Source of the DNA: Crotalaria pallida
Taxonomy: Eukaryota; Streptophyta; Magnoliopsida; Fabales; Fabaceae
DNA length: 64,000 nucleotides
Assembly: GCA_037953625.1 (NCBI GenBank)
Contig: CM075649.1
Location: forward strand, 92,075,290 to 92,139,289
Reading direction: 5' to 3'
In this document: one piece after another, positions 49,219 to 61,682 of the stretch
Layout of the letters: each line of letters opens with the position of its first letter
How positions within the stretch are numbered: position 1 is the stretch's first letter
Notes under the pieces: model-generated
Seen by the model: only the letters and a program-made list of their open reading frames with translations
What the model was told of the DNA's origin: nothing
Databases searched by the model: none
Translations under genes and position numbers: made by a program

Positions 49219-49594
49219 ATGGAGGGATTTACATTCGATGAAACACCAATTTTTGATGGAAATAATTTTCATTATTGGAGTGCTAGAAGAATGAAAATAT
49301 TTTTACAATCTATTAGCTTTCGTTTATGGCATGTTGTTCTTAATGGTTTTGATTTTAAGCCAAAACATGTTTTAAATGATTTTGATGAAAAATCTTCTTC
49401 ATTCAATATTCAAGCTATGCATATTTTGAAAAATGCTTTGAACGATGATGCATATGCTATAATTGAAAATTGTTTGAATGCCAAGGAAATTTGGGACACT
49501 TTGAATACACACTATGCTACAAATGATCTTCATGAAAGTGTTAGTGTCCACAGGAAAGATAAGATACAACAACAAGAAAGTGATAAAGAGCTTG
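49219..49594 (+). pseudogene. gag: Copia gag polyprotein, N-terminal part, truncated by insertion
   Basis: The frame starts MEGFTFDETPIFDGNNFHYW and continues with SARRMKIFLQS, then ILKNALNDDAYAIIENC and AKEIWDTLNTHYATND. This is the N-terminal domain of plant Ty1/copia gag (DUF4219 followed by the UBN2-type region). About 125 codons are open. Element G then interrupts the frame at 49595, and the apparent stop lies inside G. The zinc knuckle, protease, integrase and RT would follow but are not in the window. I chose the ATG at 49219 because it follows the primer site by a normal leader length and begins the conserved domain. An upstream in-frame ATG overlaps the primer site and is unlikely. 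Confidence 0.88.
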
Positions 49595-52262
49595 TGTAAC
49601 ATCCCCGATTTTCCCTAATCGCTAGGTGCCTTAGTTAATGGAATTTTGATAAGGGTAGTGTTGTTTCCAAGTCTTTGAATATGTTTAGAATGTAGAATTT
49701 AGTAAGGGTAGGTTTGATGAAGTATAATTAGTTTAGAAGTGGGTTTTAGAAGAGTTAATGATGATCTAAAGAGCATAGGACCTTAGGAAATTAGGAATTA
49801 AATATCCATAGATCCAAACCCAATTTTCACTTTTGGATGTGAAGACGAGTGTCTTAGGATGCTTGTCTCAAAATTTGAGAGAGATCCGACGGTTGACGAA
49901 GAAGTTAGGGCGGTTCGAAGTACAAGGGGTTTAGTGGGCTGAACAGGTTAATCGATTAACCTATGAGTTAATCGATTAAGTTTTTGGCAATGTTCAGCCA
50001 CTAATCGAGTAGAGTGAGGATTAATCGATTAAGTTTTGAGACACCTTCTGGCCTTAATCGATTAATGGCAGTATTAATCGATTAACCATGTATTACTCAT
50101 AAGGATTAATCGATTAACCAAAGAGGTTAATCGATTAACCCTTGTTATATCAGCCAGAAATCACGTGAATTGGGCATTTTTCTCATTGTTTTCTCTCTCT
50201 TCTCTCACGACTCTCTCTTCCTTCTCTCCTAGGGTTTTTCGATTTCTCCCAAATCCACACCAAATTAAATGAAATTAACACACCAAATCATCCCTCCATC
50301 AATCCTTCTTATGATTCCTCTCCCAAAAACCCCAATTTCACCTCTTTTCCCAAAACCCCCAAATTCCCACATAAACCCTAACTTCCCCAATCCTTTCCAT
50401 AGAGTTGTGCAATCAACCAAGGAATGCTAGCTTGGAGCTTGGTGAGGATGCCTCAAGCTTTCCCCAATTTCTCCTCTTCTCTCCAAGAGGTAAGGGGGAG
50501 TACTTTGGTTTTAATTAGGGAAGGGACTTAATGATAGTAATAGGGTTATAATTAGATGTATTTTTATATGTGTATGTTTGATTTGTATGTTGATATTGTT
50601 ATGTTTGAAAATAAAAGTGTGTATAATGAACTCAGGGTGTTTAGTAATTTATTATTAGATTGTTATTGAATTAAATGATTAAATGAATAATATGATTATG
50701 ATTATTGTTGGGGTATGATTGGTATGTTATATATGTTTACTATGAGTACATGTATTGTGAACTTAGGATTTTGATTAGAAATAAATTGTTATAATTGCTA
50801 TGAAACTACATGAATGGATGGTATGATTGTGGTCATTATTGTTGTTGAGTGTGATTGTCTCTATATATATATAGCATGGCCACAAATCCTAAGTTAGAGA
50901 CCCAACCAATTGGATATAAATTATTAAAGGTTCAACTAATGAAAACCACATAAAATGAATTAGAAACACGTGCATTATGGAGTAAGGTGGACCTTAGGTG
51001 TACGGGGAAAAACACACGTCGTTTATCGATTGATGAGGGCAAGAGTGAATTATGGGATTATCTTGGGGAACTTTGATCCTGCAAAGGATACGGGTTTGCT
51101 TTCCGTGTTGGTGGTTGGTTCCACCCAAACCGGGGTAATTCCATCACTTTGGCTCGTTTTGGCCAATGAGGGTGATTTCTGCTAAAGCCCGATTTGGATA
51201 AATCAACCCAAATCGCATGAGGGACCTTCCTAAGTGGAGGTGAAGTGTTGTGCAAGCGGGTGAGCGAGGGACCTTCCTAAGTGGAGGTGAAGCACCCAAC
51301 TATAGGTTGAGAAATACTTACTCCTGGTCGGTTTTTCCCCAGAGTGGAGGGGGGGGGGGGGGGGTATGTGAGGAGGTTGTGTTGATATTGGAAATGGAGA
51401 AGTGCATTCATTGTTGCGATGGGTTTAATTCACTGAATCCGATGATAGTATTAAAGTGTTAAAGTGAATAAAGTTAAAAAGTGCAGTGTACATCGGATTC
51501 AGGAATTAAACATAATGGGATATAGTGCATTTCATACTCACATGATTGAGCATAAAAGCATTGTTATATACATTGTTATTGGGGTAATAAAAGGTGTATT
51601 CATAGTGTAAAGGAGTAGTTAAGTGTTAAGGTACATAAATAATAGGGTTGAATTGGATATATGAATATGAATATATGTGTGTGGGTATGTCTAGTTATAC
51701 TTTATTACTGTTATTTTAAGTGTTTTCCTTGATTATTTCTCAAATTACTCACCCCTTAAGTTGACCATTTTAGGTACCATTGGAGAAAGACATTCATGGC
51801 TCACGCACCGAGAAGGTATACTCTCACTTAAGGAGAGTATATCATTATGGTGACCTCCTTGGTCACATTATAGTTGTTGCAACCATTCTAGGATATTGTA
51901 CTGTAAATGTTTTATTAATTAAAGTTGTTATAAGTGTTCACTTTTATTGTAAGTTAAGAATACTCCTATTTTGTAAATGGACTTTATAAAAGTGTTTGTT
52001 TTGATAAAATGTATCAATGGTTGTGGAGGATATAAAAATATCTTTTTCTAAATTGTTTTAAAGTAAGTCACAACCACTTACGATGTAATTATAGTTTGTA
52101 ATTGTTATAAACTGTTCTGGACTAACAGGTGAATAACTAACTTGGGGAAAGTCCATATTTTAGAGTAAACTCTGCCAAAATTTTTATAAAACCCCAAACA
52201 TTTTTATATTAAATCCTATAAAAAGTAATATATTTTAAAGTATAAAAATTGAGGATGTTACA
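49595..52262 (+). mobile_element. 5' LTR of element G, inserted in the Copia gag
   Basis: It starts TGTAACATCCCCG and ends AATTGAGGATGTTACA, followed by a primer site. The left target copy would be GCTTG (49590-49594), with its partner outside the window. It contains four pairs of TTAATCGATTAA-type palindromes at 49948-50138. A 47-bp-spaced duplication (GAGGGACCTTCCTAAGTGGA) is at about 51221 and 51268, and a poly-G run is near 51349-51363. Confidence 0.88.
51349..51363. repeat. Poly-G tract in LTR G
   Basis: An unbroken G run (GGAGGGGGGG...) precedes TATGTGAGGAGG. Its exact length may be uncertain. Confidence 0.8.
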
Positions 52263-52264
52263 AA

Positions 52265-52281
52265 TGGTATCAGAGCAATGG
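52265..52281 (+). other. Primer-binding site of element G
   Basis: TGGTATCAGAGCAATGG lies two bases after the LTR. Only about 240 bp of interior (to 52500) is visible before element F interrupts it, and that part shows no coding sequence. Confidence 0.9.
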
Positions 52282-55200
52282 TTGCAATTCTCGGCCGTGG
52301 AGTATGGATTTCCTACTCCCAAAGAGTTACTCCACATGAGAGTAACTAACCAATAGTTAGTTTAATAGCTTATTTTCATAGTTTATGCATGCATATTTAG
52401 TTAAAGCCAACATAGTTTAGTAGTATTAATAGAATAGTGCTAGTGATAGTTAGTAATCTTTAATTAAAAGTGGACTAAGTAGAATTTTCAATTGTAACTT
52501 TGTAACACCCGATTCGGCAACTTGAAAACTACAGTTACTTAAATAAAATATAGTGAAAATTTGGGCCATTTTTTTAACAAGTGTTACACAAGATGAGAAC
52601 ATTCGGTTTCGAAAACATAGTTACATTTTAAAACTCATGTTCTCATATTGCGTAAAACCCTTCAAGTTCCAAACCGAGATGTCACAAGACACCGCACTTT
52701 GAAACCCGTTTTTAAAATGTCCTTTAAAATATAGCCCGTTGACTTGTTTCAAAACATCCATGCTCAATAAAATTTTTTTGCCGGGGTACAGTATGATAGA
52801 GCTAAGGTAACTAAGAACTTACATTGGAGTACAATGCTCTGAGGGGATTACCTATCCTCTAGTCATACTCCCTAAGACTTGTTGTCTAACTCCGTATCCT
52901 GGCAGACCAAGCTTTCTAATTGCAAGTAGAGTCGTCCTCGTCTGCTGCCTCAAGGATCTCCTCCAGATACCATCCTCAGGGACAAACTTCTATACTCCTC
53001 CTTGCAGGGGTACAGATGAATCGCTACACGCTACGCCATCTACCAGTTGCTATATCAGCAATTGCCGATACGACAACATGGTAAGAGAGAGTCAGTGTTC
53101 CGAACACTAACGGGTTGACCATGCGGTCTCAGGGTAGATTGAATATAAAGATAGACGGATAATATAATAAAACAACATAACTAAAACATCATGGCATATA
53201 ACACATAGCATATATGAATCACATATAATCAGACATATCATAATATTCTAAACACATCAATATCATCATTCAAATCCAAATATTTCATTCATGTTCTTAT
53301 AATCATATTCTCGGAATCTTTCTCGTGGGCTTTCACAGCTTTTCTCAATCCTTCTTTCTTCATGAGTTCCAAACTTATCAATCATCTCAAAAATTCTTTC
53401 TTATATTTGTCTAATAAATTTTTGCTCGATGCTTGATATCTTGAATATACTTTTCTTTTGATTATTGTGTCTTTTAAGTTTTCACGTTTCGGTTCACTCA
53501 ATGATGGGGGGAACATCATCATTGAGGAAGTCACACACGTCTACATCTCCTCGGTCATCCACCCAACCTAGTCGGAAGCAAACAGGAGTACATGACCTTT
53601 ACCACGCGGGCACGACAACTGTCTCACAATCAAATGGTCCCAGACCAGGAGGACTACAGCCTCAAATCAATTCAATTCATATCATTCATTCATATCATAT
53701 AATCAGGCACGCTCTCAGCGGCAATCACAAAGGCCCCGTTCCAGTCCCTCTCACTGTTCTAGACTTGCATTCAAGGGGGCGACAGTATAATTCTAGTCTG
53801 CAGTGCAGAACTTACCACGGCATTGGACCCAGTCCCTACCACGTTAGTACGCCACATGTGGAGTTTGTTCTGCCTAGAAATATACTCTAGACTTCTTGAC
53901 ATTTCACCGTCATCGTCCTCCCCTCATGCAATCTCCACCTGAGCATCCGCAGATACCCATAGTATCTTCCTCTCCACTACTTCGATACGACACTCATACC
54001 TCACCGCGTTTGTAAATGTCTTTTAAAGTCTTTTAAAGTTTTACGTTTTTAATTAGCGGCTGAATCCTAACGGTCGGTTCATCCTTTGTGCATCCCTTCA
54101 ATGAAACCCGACCACTAAGCGCAATCCGTTCCCCCTAAATCTCAACGGCAATCTTGCCTCGAATCTCTTTCTCGTGCATCTCAGCACTATTCTCACCAGC
54201 TTGTGCTCATCAGCACTCCTCAGCATCTTTCTCAGCAGCCACTGCTCAGCAGCATCATCATCAGCATCATTCTCCTCAGCTGTTGCTCGGTAGCACCATT
54301 AGCGTCGCTCTCCTTGGTTGTTGCTCCACAGCACTATCAGCATCACTCATCATCACCATGCTTCCGCTCGCCTCCTCGTGTATTTCTTATCTTAAAACCT
54401 TTTCTTTTTAACTCAAATATCAATTTTCTTTCTTTCATTTTTATCTCTTTTGCATTCCATTCGCGTCACGTTTTATCTCTTCCTCAATCATTTCTTATCA
54501 CTTTTTCTTTAGTCTTAACTCATCATATCTCTTACTCAATTATGTCTCATAGCACTTATTCGCATTTCTTTTCTCTTTTTCAATCTTATCTCATTACTTT
54601 CACGGTTTCGTTATTATTGTTTCACTACTCAGACATAATCAAACACTTTCAAACAGAATAAAGTACTTTTAACAAATAAACATTTAGCATGCAAATAAAA
54701 CAAATAAACATTTAGCACAAACATTTATATCGCCTAATTCCTAGTACTTTCACAATCCCTCCATTTGGATTGCGGGCAACCACGTTGCGGGATCACAGCA
54801 CTCTCACTCACCTCGATGACGAAACTTCCGAAATCTTTCCAACATTTCCGAGTAGCTAGCCTTGCCACGTTTCCTTCGCGTCCGACACCCGAACTAGACA
54901 TTTTTCCCCGTGCGTTAGAACGTTTTCAATAAATTCTTAATTTCGTTTTGAAAATACTTTGAAATAATTCTCTCTCTTTTTTTAAAGCACATTGCCAATA
55001 TCCAAAAGTTTTTAAATCCAAATCAAATAAAAAGGTTTTCAAGAAAACTTTGAAACAATAAAATAATCTCTTTATTAAAACAAATTTTATCTCTCTCTTA
55101 ATTTAAAAACACTCTGCTTATAAAAATCATTTTCCTGAACCATTAAACAGAATTCAAAACTCTAGAAAATAAAGTTTTAAAACCATATCAAATTGATTCA

Positions 55201-58195
55201 TTTAATTTCTAAACTTCAAAGCATCTTCAAACACTAATCAAAGAAGGTCACATAAAAATCTCAAATTAATTTAAATTGTTTAAATCATACCCTTTAAATA
55301 ATTCATTTTCAATTTCTTTAAAATACAAACATAGATTTTTCACAAGCTCACAAACAGACTCAGAACAATTTCAATTCACTACATTCAATTAGCACAAAAC
55401 AGCACATACAAATTTCAAAGCATTCACAAACACACATCATGCAAATCACAGTTCACATCATTCAGAACCATCAATTAAATTTTAATCTTAATAAATTAAT
55501 TTAATTACACTTAAGAAAATAATTTAAACTTAATCTTCTAATTAATTTAACAAAAACCGAATCACACACATATGGTTAACAATTTATAATCACAAATAAT
55601 TTTTAAAACCAAAAATCATTGAATCAACTTTATGAAAATTTCTTTTCATATAATCAAATTAACCTATTCATTTTTATGCTTTTACAACCGAAAAGAATTA
55701 AAGAATACACACACATCTCTTTCATTAAACACCTAGTATCATGCACCTATTACATAGCTATTATCATGGTCATTTTATGAAAATAATTTTCTTACATATA
55801 TTGGCCGAATTGTACACATACAATTTCGCAAAGATTTAGTGCACAAACAAAAACATACAGTCATGGAATCATGTTCTTTCTTTTAGGCTAAAAACCGTGA
55901 GCATACAATAGGAAAATTAACAATCTTCAATTTCATTTTTAAGACAAAATCAAAGCAACAATTTCAAAAATTCTCATACATTTTCTTTTAAATTCAATTA
56001 CTTCATGCATGCACTTTTTAAAACTCTTAAATTCAATTAACCTCATCATGCATGCAACCTAAACAAGGGACAATCATAGCTTTCTACCTACTCCTAGGAT
56101 GGCTTAAAGTCAACATGCATCAACATCATTATAATAAAATCTTTTTCAAACATGCATAAAAATAAACTTAAGATCATAACTTTTCTCAAGCCTAAAATAA
56201 AGGTTTACTTTTTAACTTCATGTACATAAAATCACTAGATCTAAGCTTAAAACATACATGCATCCACTTTTCACAGAATAAAAACATGGGTTCCATTTTA
56301 AATCAAGCATGGCCGAATGGCCTCCTAAGAAAAATAAGACATGCACATAGTTAAACACTTAATCAAATCATGCTTGAACAAGAAAAATCATTTTAGAATT
56401 TACTTCTTTAATTTCTTTTAAACCCGAATCATACATAAAAAGAAAAACACAATCTTTCTCTTAAAAATTAACATGCAAACTAAAGATCTAAACATTTTTC
56501 ATTCATCAAATAAGGATAATCACATACACATACTTAGATCAACTAGGACCATCACAAAAATAACATGCAAAACTAGAAACTTGAACTTTTTCACAAATCA
56601 CATATAGATCATAAATTTATTTAGCAAATAATTATAGAAACACACACGTAGATCAAGATCTTAACAAAAGATTTAACATGCAAAAACCGAAAATTTCACT
56701 TTATTAATAAACAAACTTGGATCATGGATTTATTTATCAAATCATCACACAAACATACATGAATCACGGTTTAGAGCAAGAAAATTAGACATGCAAAGAG
56801 ATTTATTTTAGGTTTCATAAAAATCTTAGTTTTTCTTTAGATCTTTAAAAATTTAGTTAGAAAAACATTAGATCTATCAAAAGAAATTCCAACCGAAACA
56901 ACAAACACAAAGCTTAACATATTACAAATTACTTAGAGTCCTTATAGTCCATGATTAAAGAAGATCAACACATCAGACCATCTTTAAATTTATAAAAATT
57001 AACATGCAAAGGAGAAAAAGAAAGATCTATGAACTAAAAGAAAAATCTAGGCTATTAATAATCTTCTTCTTGATTTTTCGGTTCCTACCATGAAAAGGGT
57101 TGGTCTTCTAGTCTCCTAACACTTGGATCTTCAAAGAACAAGGCTTGATCTAGCATGGATTTTCCTCCTCCTTCTCCTCTATGACTCACGACTACCACTC
57201 CTCTCTTTCTCTCTATTTCTTTTCTTTTTCTCTCTATGAGTTTAATGAGCTCTTAGGAGTGTGTTTTGCGTTGGTGTGAAGAAATGGGGTGAATGAACTA
57301 AGGCTCCAAGTATATATAGGCAATTACACTCTTCCTCCCTTGCTCTAATTATGTGGTTCGGCCATACACAATGGAAAGGGTAATTTTGGCCTTACAAAAA
57401 CTTGCATGGGTGCATTTTATCAAATGCAAGGAGACAAAGTCTTGTGGGCTAGGTTTTAGGGGTCATTCTAGGGCTAAATATTAGTTAGCACATAGTTAGG
57501 GTTTTCTAACTTAGTTTGGTTCATGGTTTGGTTGTGGCTTACTTACTCACTAAGACTTCTAGAAAGTTATACTCCTAACATACATGCATACGCATACACG
57601 TACAACATACACACACAAATACATACACATACCTAAGCCGTATCTCTCTCTCACACACATACACATACATGTCTCCTATTTTTATTTCCTTATCATATTT
57701 ACTTAAACATTCTAATTATTTATTCATACCATGGTGCAGTCATTTAATAAGGAACCACACTCACACAATTAATTTCATGCATCATACAGTACACACACAC
57801 CAAACCAAGTACTCATCACATAAAATTTCAAGCCAAATCAATAGATTTATTTTCTTCACCATACAATTTCCAAAATTCGTATTTCACATCTCTGAAAATA
57901 AATTTTTATAAAACAACCCAGAAAATTCCAAAAATTACATTTTCAAAATCTACTTTTCAAGACGATCGTTTTGATATAAAGATCATGAAAATCCCAATTA
58001 CGGTTTAAAAGTTATGAATTTTCCAAGATAACAACTCAAAAACTTCATTTCAAATAAAAATCACTTTTTAAGGAAATCACAATTTATTTCTTATGAATCA
58101 AAATCCTTTCAAAACTCAAAAATCATTCACTTTATATTTATGAAAAGAATTTGTTTATAAAAGTCCATGAAAATCCTTACTTTATTTCTTATTCA

Positions 58196-61100
58196 TGTAA
58201 CACCCCTAATTTTTGTCTCCCCAAGTAACCATGAAATTAATTATAACAATTATTTTATAATTGATTTATATTAGTTTTGAAGGTTTTAGTTTTTGTACAT
58301 TTTGTGTTTTTATATATAAAAATATGAGATATATTTTTATATGGTTATTCTGTACAAAAAATGTGAATATTGTAATTTAGTCCTTGGATTGGGACCTAAT
58401 TGCAATATTAAAAAGGTTTTTGAAGAAAGAGTAATTAAATTATTAATTTTTGAATTTTATCAGTATGTAACCGGTTAGAAGGGCTCTACTGTAACCGGTT
58501 ACACGATGAACTCAGAAAACTAGGTTAGTGCGTTTGATGAGTAATCACCCAATTAATCCAGAAATTGCCACGAATCCCACTCAAATCACGCTGAGGAACG
58601 CGTGTCGCCTTGCATGCAAGCCTAATCTCTCTATAAAAACCCGAATTGTTGATGAATTTGGGTTGATTTTCTGATTGAAGTGCTGAAACTCTGTTTTTAG
58701 GGTTCTGAGATTCGTCCCTATAATTCTCCTTCTTTTCTGAAAGTTAGAACATGAGTGATACACGGTTACAAAGCTCACATCAAGGGCTTTGTATTGATAT
58801 AAGTTTTGTGAGTTGAGAGTTCCTGAGCTAGGAGAAATCGATTCACGAAATTGAAGGTTCAAAACTGTCACAGTTCTGTATTGGGTTTCTGGAACTGACT
58901 TTGAGCTTCGATTTTGGTAAGCTCAAGCCTTCTCTTGTTCTAGACTTGACTTCCTTTCAAAGTTTATGTTGAATGGTTTTGATAATGACCATTTTCCCTA
59001 ATTTCCATGTCCATTTCATGTTCCAAATTCCTTGATCAATCTACCCTGTCAAAACGGTTCTGGTTTGAGGAGGAGCTTTGGGTGTTTGGTGTTCTACCTC
59101 AAATCTCTGCTCAAATCTTGTTCAAGCACGAACCTAAGGTAAGGGGGAAGCTTACTATTTGCTAGAATGAGAATAAATTGTGGTAGAATATAGGACGAGT
59201 CACTATGAGACTCAAAGGGCATAAGTTAAAATGGTTAAGTGGCTTGGAGGCTAAACTGAGCTCAATTGTTGTTATGAGCAATGTTATCTAGATGCATGCA
59301 AGCTATATTGATGTTGGATTCATGACTTACTTGGATATTATGTGAATTGATGTATTAAGTTGTGAAATATGTGCAATTATGTGCAATTTGAGTATCTAAA
59401 TTGAATGCATGCAAGATAGATATGTTTATGTGGTTGAACACACTAGTATTAAGGTATGTGAACTCTTTTTATGAATGAAATTGGTTAGATTTGAGTATGG
59501 TAGAAAATGGTATGCAAAACCTCACTTTTCAGTGTATTTTCTGCCTAATCTAACCGGTTAGTCGAAATTTGTAACCGGTTAGATACTGTCAATTTTCAAA
59601 GAAAATGAATTTCTGAAATTGGCTAAGTATCCATACCATTTGTACTCAAGTTTAAGCTATAATTTCATACAAAGACCAATCTAAAACTATGTGATTGAGC
59701 ACTGTTTGGTTTAGATTGGAGGTGATGAGTTAATACCTTAATATCAAATGATAATTTCAAGAGGAAATTATGCATAAATAAAATTGGATTATGACTTAGA
59801 TCTTTTGAATGATATTATGTGTTGAACTTGGGGTATTCTGATATGCTAAGGCCTTGTGAATGGATTGAGTAGAGTATTCAAGAAAAGATTCTTTGAAAAT
59901 CAGTGGTTTTATAATCAGGTCTGTAATTCTAACCGGTTAGGTGATGATGTAACCGGTTAGTACCTGAAACTTAAAAATAAAAGTTAAGTTTTTGAGTAAG
60001 GATTGTTAATACCAATGATTACATTCTCTCAATCCAGGTCTATGAGCATATGCTAAATTTAAATTCAAAGGTGAATTTTATGAGTAAAGCCATACCTCAA
60101 GATATCATTCAGAAGTTGTGTTTTCTAAGTCATAATAATGGAATTAATGGGAACGTGACCCTGTACTCTAGGAGTACCAAATTGATGCAACCTACTTGAT
60201 GACACATTCTGGGAATGTGGCCATTGTCTGGGACATGGTTTCTTGGACACGTTCTGGGAACGTGATGCACACTCTGGGAGTGGTGCTTGATTATATTCCA
60301 AGTATGGTTTGCGATACGTTCTGGGAACGTATGTTAGTGTTCTGGGAACACATTGGTATAATAATAGAATTAAAGATAAAAACCAACCTTAATGATTGTG
60401 CATTCATGCATATAGAATGGAAGATGGGTTGGTAGGAATGTTTATCATATTCTGGGAATATGAGGAGGGTACTCCGGGAGTACCAAATTTGTAACCTACT
60501 TGATGATACATTCTGGGAATGTGGCCAGTGTCTGGGACCTGGTTTTATACGTTCTGGGAACGTATGTTAGTGTTCTGGGAACACATTGATATGCAACCTA
60601 CTTGATGACACATTCTGGGAATGTAGCCAGTGTCCGAGACCTGGTTTTTATGCGTTCTGGGAACGTATGCGTTCTGGGAACGTATGCGTTCTGGGAACGT
60701 ATGCGTTCTGGGAACGTGATGCACACTCCGGGAGTGATGCTTATTATTCCAAGTATGGTTTGCTACACTTTCTGGGAACGTGATGCACACTCTGGGAGTG
60801 ATGCTTATTTATCCAAGTATGGTTTGGCATTACGTTCTGGGAACGAATGTTAGTGTTCCGGGAACACAACGGTGTATTGGATGGACATCCAAGATGGACT
60901 TTGTTAGAGGCCTCAGTTGTGGAAGGAAATCATGCATCATGCCACCTGCATTGAAAGAATTATTATGATTAACCGGGTGTGCTCATATGATTATGCATCA
61001 TGATTTGCTACATGTTGACTTGTGGATGTTAGTTTTATTCTCATTTGATTATGCGAATATGTATAGCTAACCCCCATGCCCTTATTAGGTGTTGATCATG

Positions 61101-61574
61101 CATCTAGCTTGCACAAGAATCAGTAAAAGGAGATGTCCCTTAGGTGCATGCAGAATGTAGAAAGTGTGGGTTAGGAACCCGTTGTGCAGATATCGAGGAT
61201 CCGGCCAGATAAATGTTTGGACAGAGGACCAGTGACCAGCTCTATAACATCTCTATTTTTAATAGTTTTTATATGATACACATTTTGAAAGAGGTATCAT
61301 AAGATGAATTTGGTTTCATAATAATATTTATTTGGTATCCATGGACTTGTTACACTTGACATATTTTGGGGGCATAATATGATTACTTTACTATGTTTCC
61401 GCAAACTCTGATTTTGTTAGTCAACCTCATTACTAATCAAGTGTTGGTGAAAAGGAATTTTCAAGGGAAGGGAAAATTATTATTTTCAGATCTTTTTCCA
61501 ACGATAACAAGTCCAAGTATTCATAAACTTATTACTTTTCTTATAAAGTAAGATGATATACAAGGAATGTTACA
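58196..61574 (+). mobile_element. Solo LTR D (C family) inside the LTR of F
   Basis: 3379 bp, TGTAACACCCC...GGAATGTTACA, flanked by ATTCA (58191-58195 and 61575-61579). No interior is present. It has a TATA-like CTATAAAAAC (58631-58640) and a conserved donor AACCTAAGGTAAGGGGGAAG (GT at 59139). It has three pairs of TAACCGGTTA (58468/58492, 59551/59572, 59930/59950) and the best-preserved hairpin array. Confidence 0.93.
60163..60867 (+). repeat. Array of ~24 variable-arm palindromes (D)
   Basis: Examples with positions: GTACTC-TAG-GAGTAC (60163-60177), CACATTC-TGG-GAATGTG (60203-60219), CACGTTC-TGG-GAACGTG (60248-60264), CACTC-TGG-GAGTG (60270-60282), ATACGTTC-TGG-GAACGTAT (60314-60332), GTGTTC-TGG-GAACAC (60337-60351), CATATTC-TGG-GAATATG (60446-60462), GTACTC-CGG-GAGTAC (60469-60483). 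Four tandem 17-bp units (TGCGTTCTGGGAACGTA) run from 60651 to 60718. Confidence 0.93.
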
Positions 61575-61682
61575 ATTCACGTAAAACATTTTTTTTCCAA
61601 AAATCTTTCGTAAAACAGAACTTCAGGGTTTATTTTAACAAATTTCGTTCTCGCACGTACGGGAAAAATGCGGGGTGTTACA

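Larger units (their letters stand above)
52501..61682 (-). mobile_element. LTR of element F (distant relative of B), split by solo LTR D
   Basis: It starts TGTAACACCCGATTCGG and ends GCGGGGTGTTACA. After removing D and one target copy it is 5798 bp, the same length as the LTRs of B. The minus strand shares islands with B (GGGGAGGACGATGACGGTGA versus GGGGAGGGCAAGGACGGTGA; TGTCGCCCCCTTGA). The orientation is minus, because a reverse polypurine-like stretch (TTCTCCCCAACTTGAAGATT) follows at 61683, making this the 3' LTR. A TATA-like CTATATATAC (minus) is at about 57308-57318. The CAGCA/CATCA-rich piece at 54150-54410 is open in one frame but low-complexity, and I do not call it a gene. A CA/CATA microsatellite is at 57575-57670. 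Confidence 0.82.

Noticed and set aside
53465..53890. 141-codon open frame in LTR F
   Set aside because: The sequence runs antisense to the LTR, lacks any recognised motif, and matches no gag or pol block.
54154..54661. Open frames with Ser/His/Gln runs, present again at 62647-63046
   Set aside because: They are copies of one LTR, so duplication is expected. The residue runs come from CAG/CAT repeats, and no known domain is visible.
60163..60867. Reading the TTC-TGG-GAA cores as heat-shock elements
   Set aside because: Heat-shock elements use TTCnnGAA with a 2-bp gap. Here the gap is 3 bp, and many units are not TTC/GAA but CTC/GAG.
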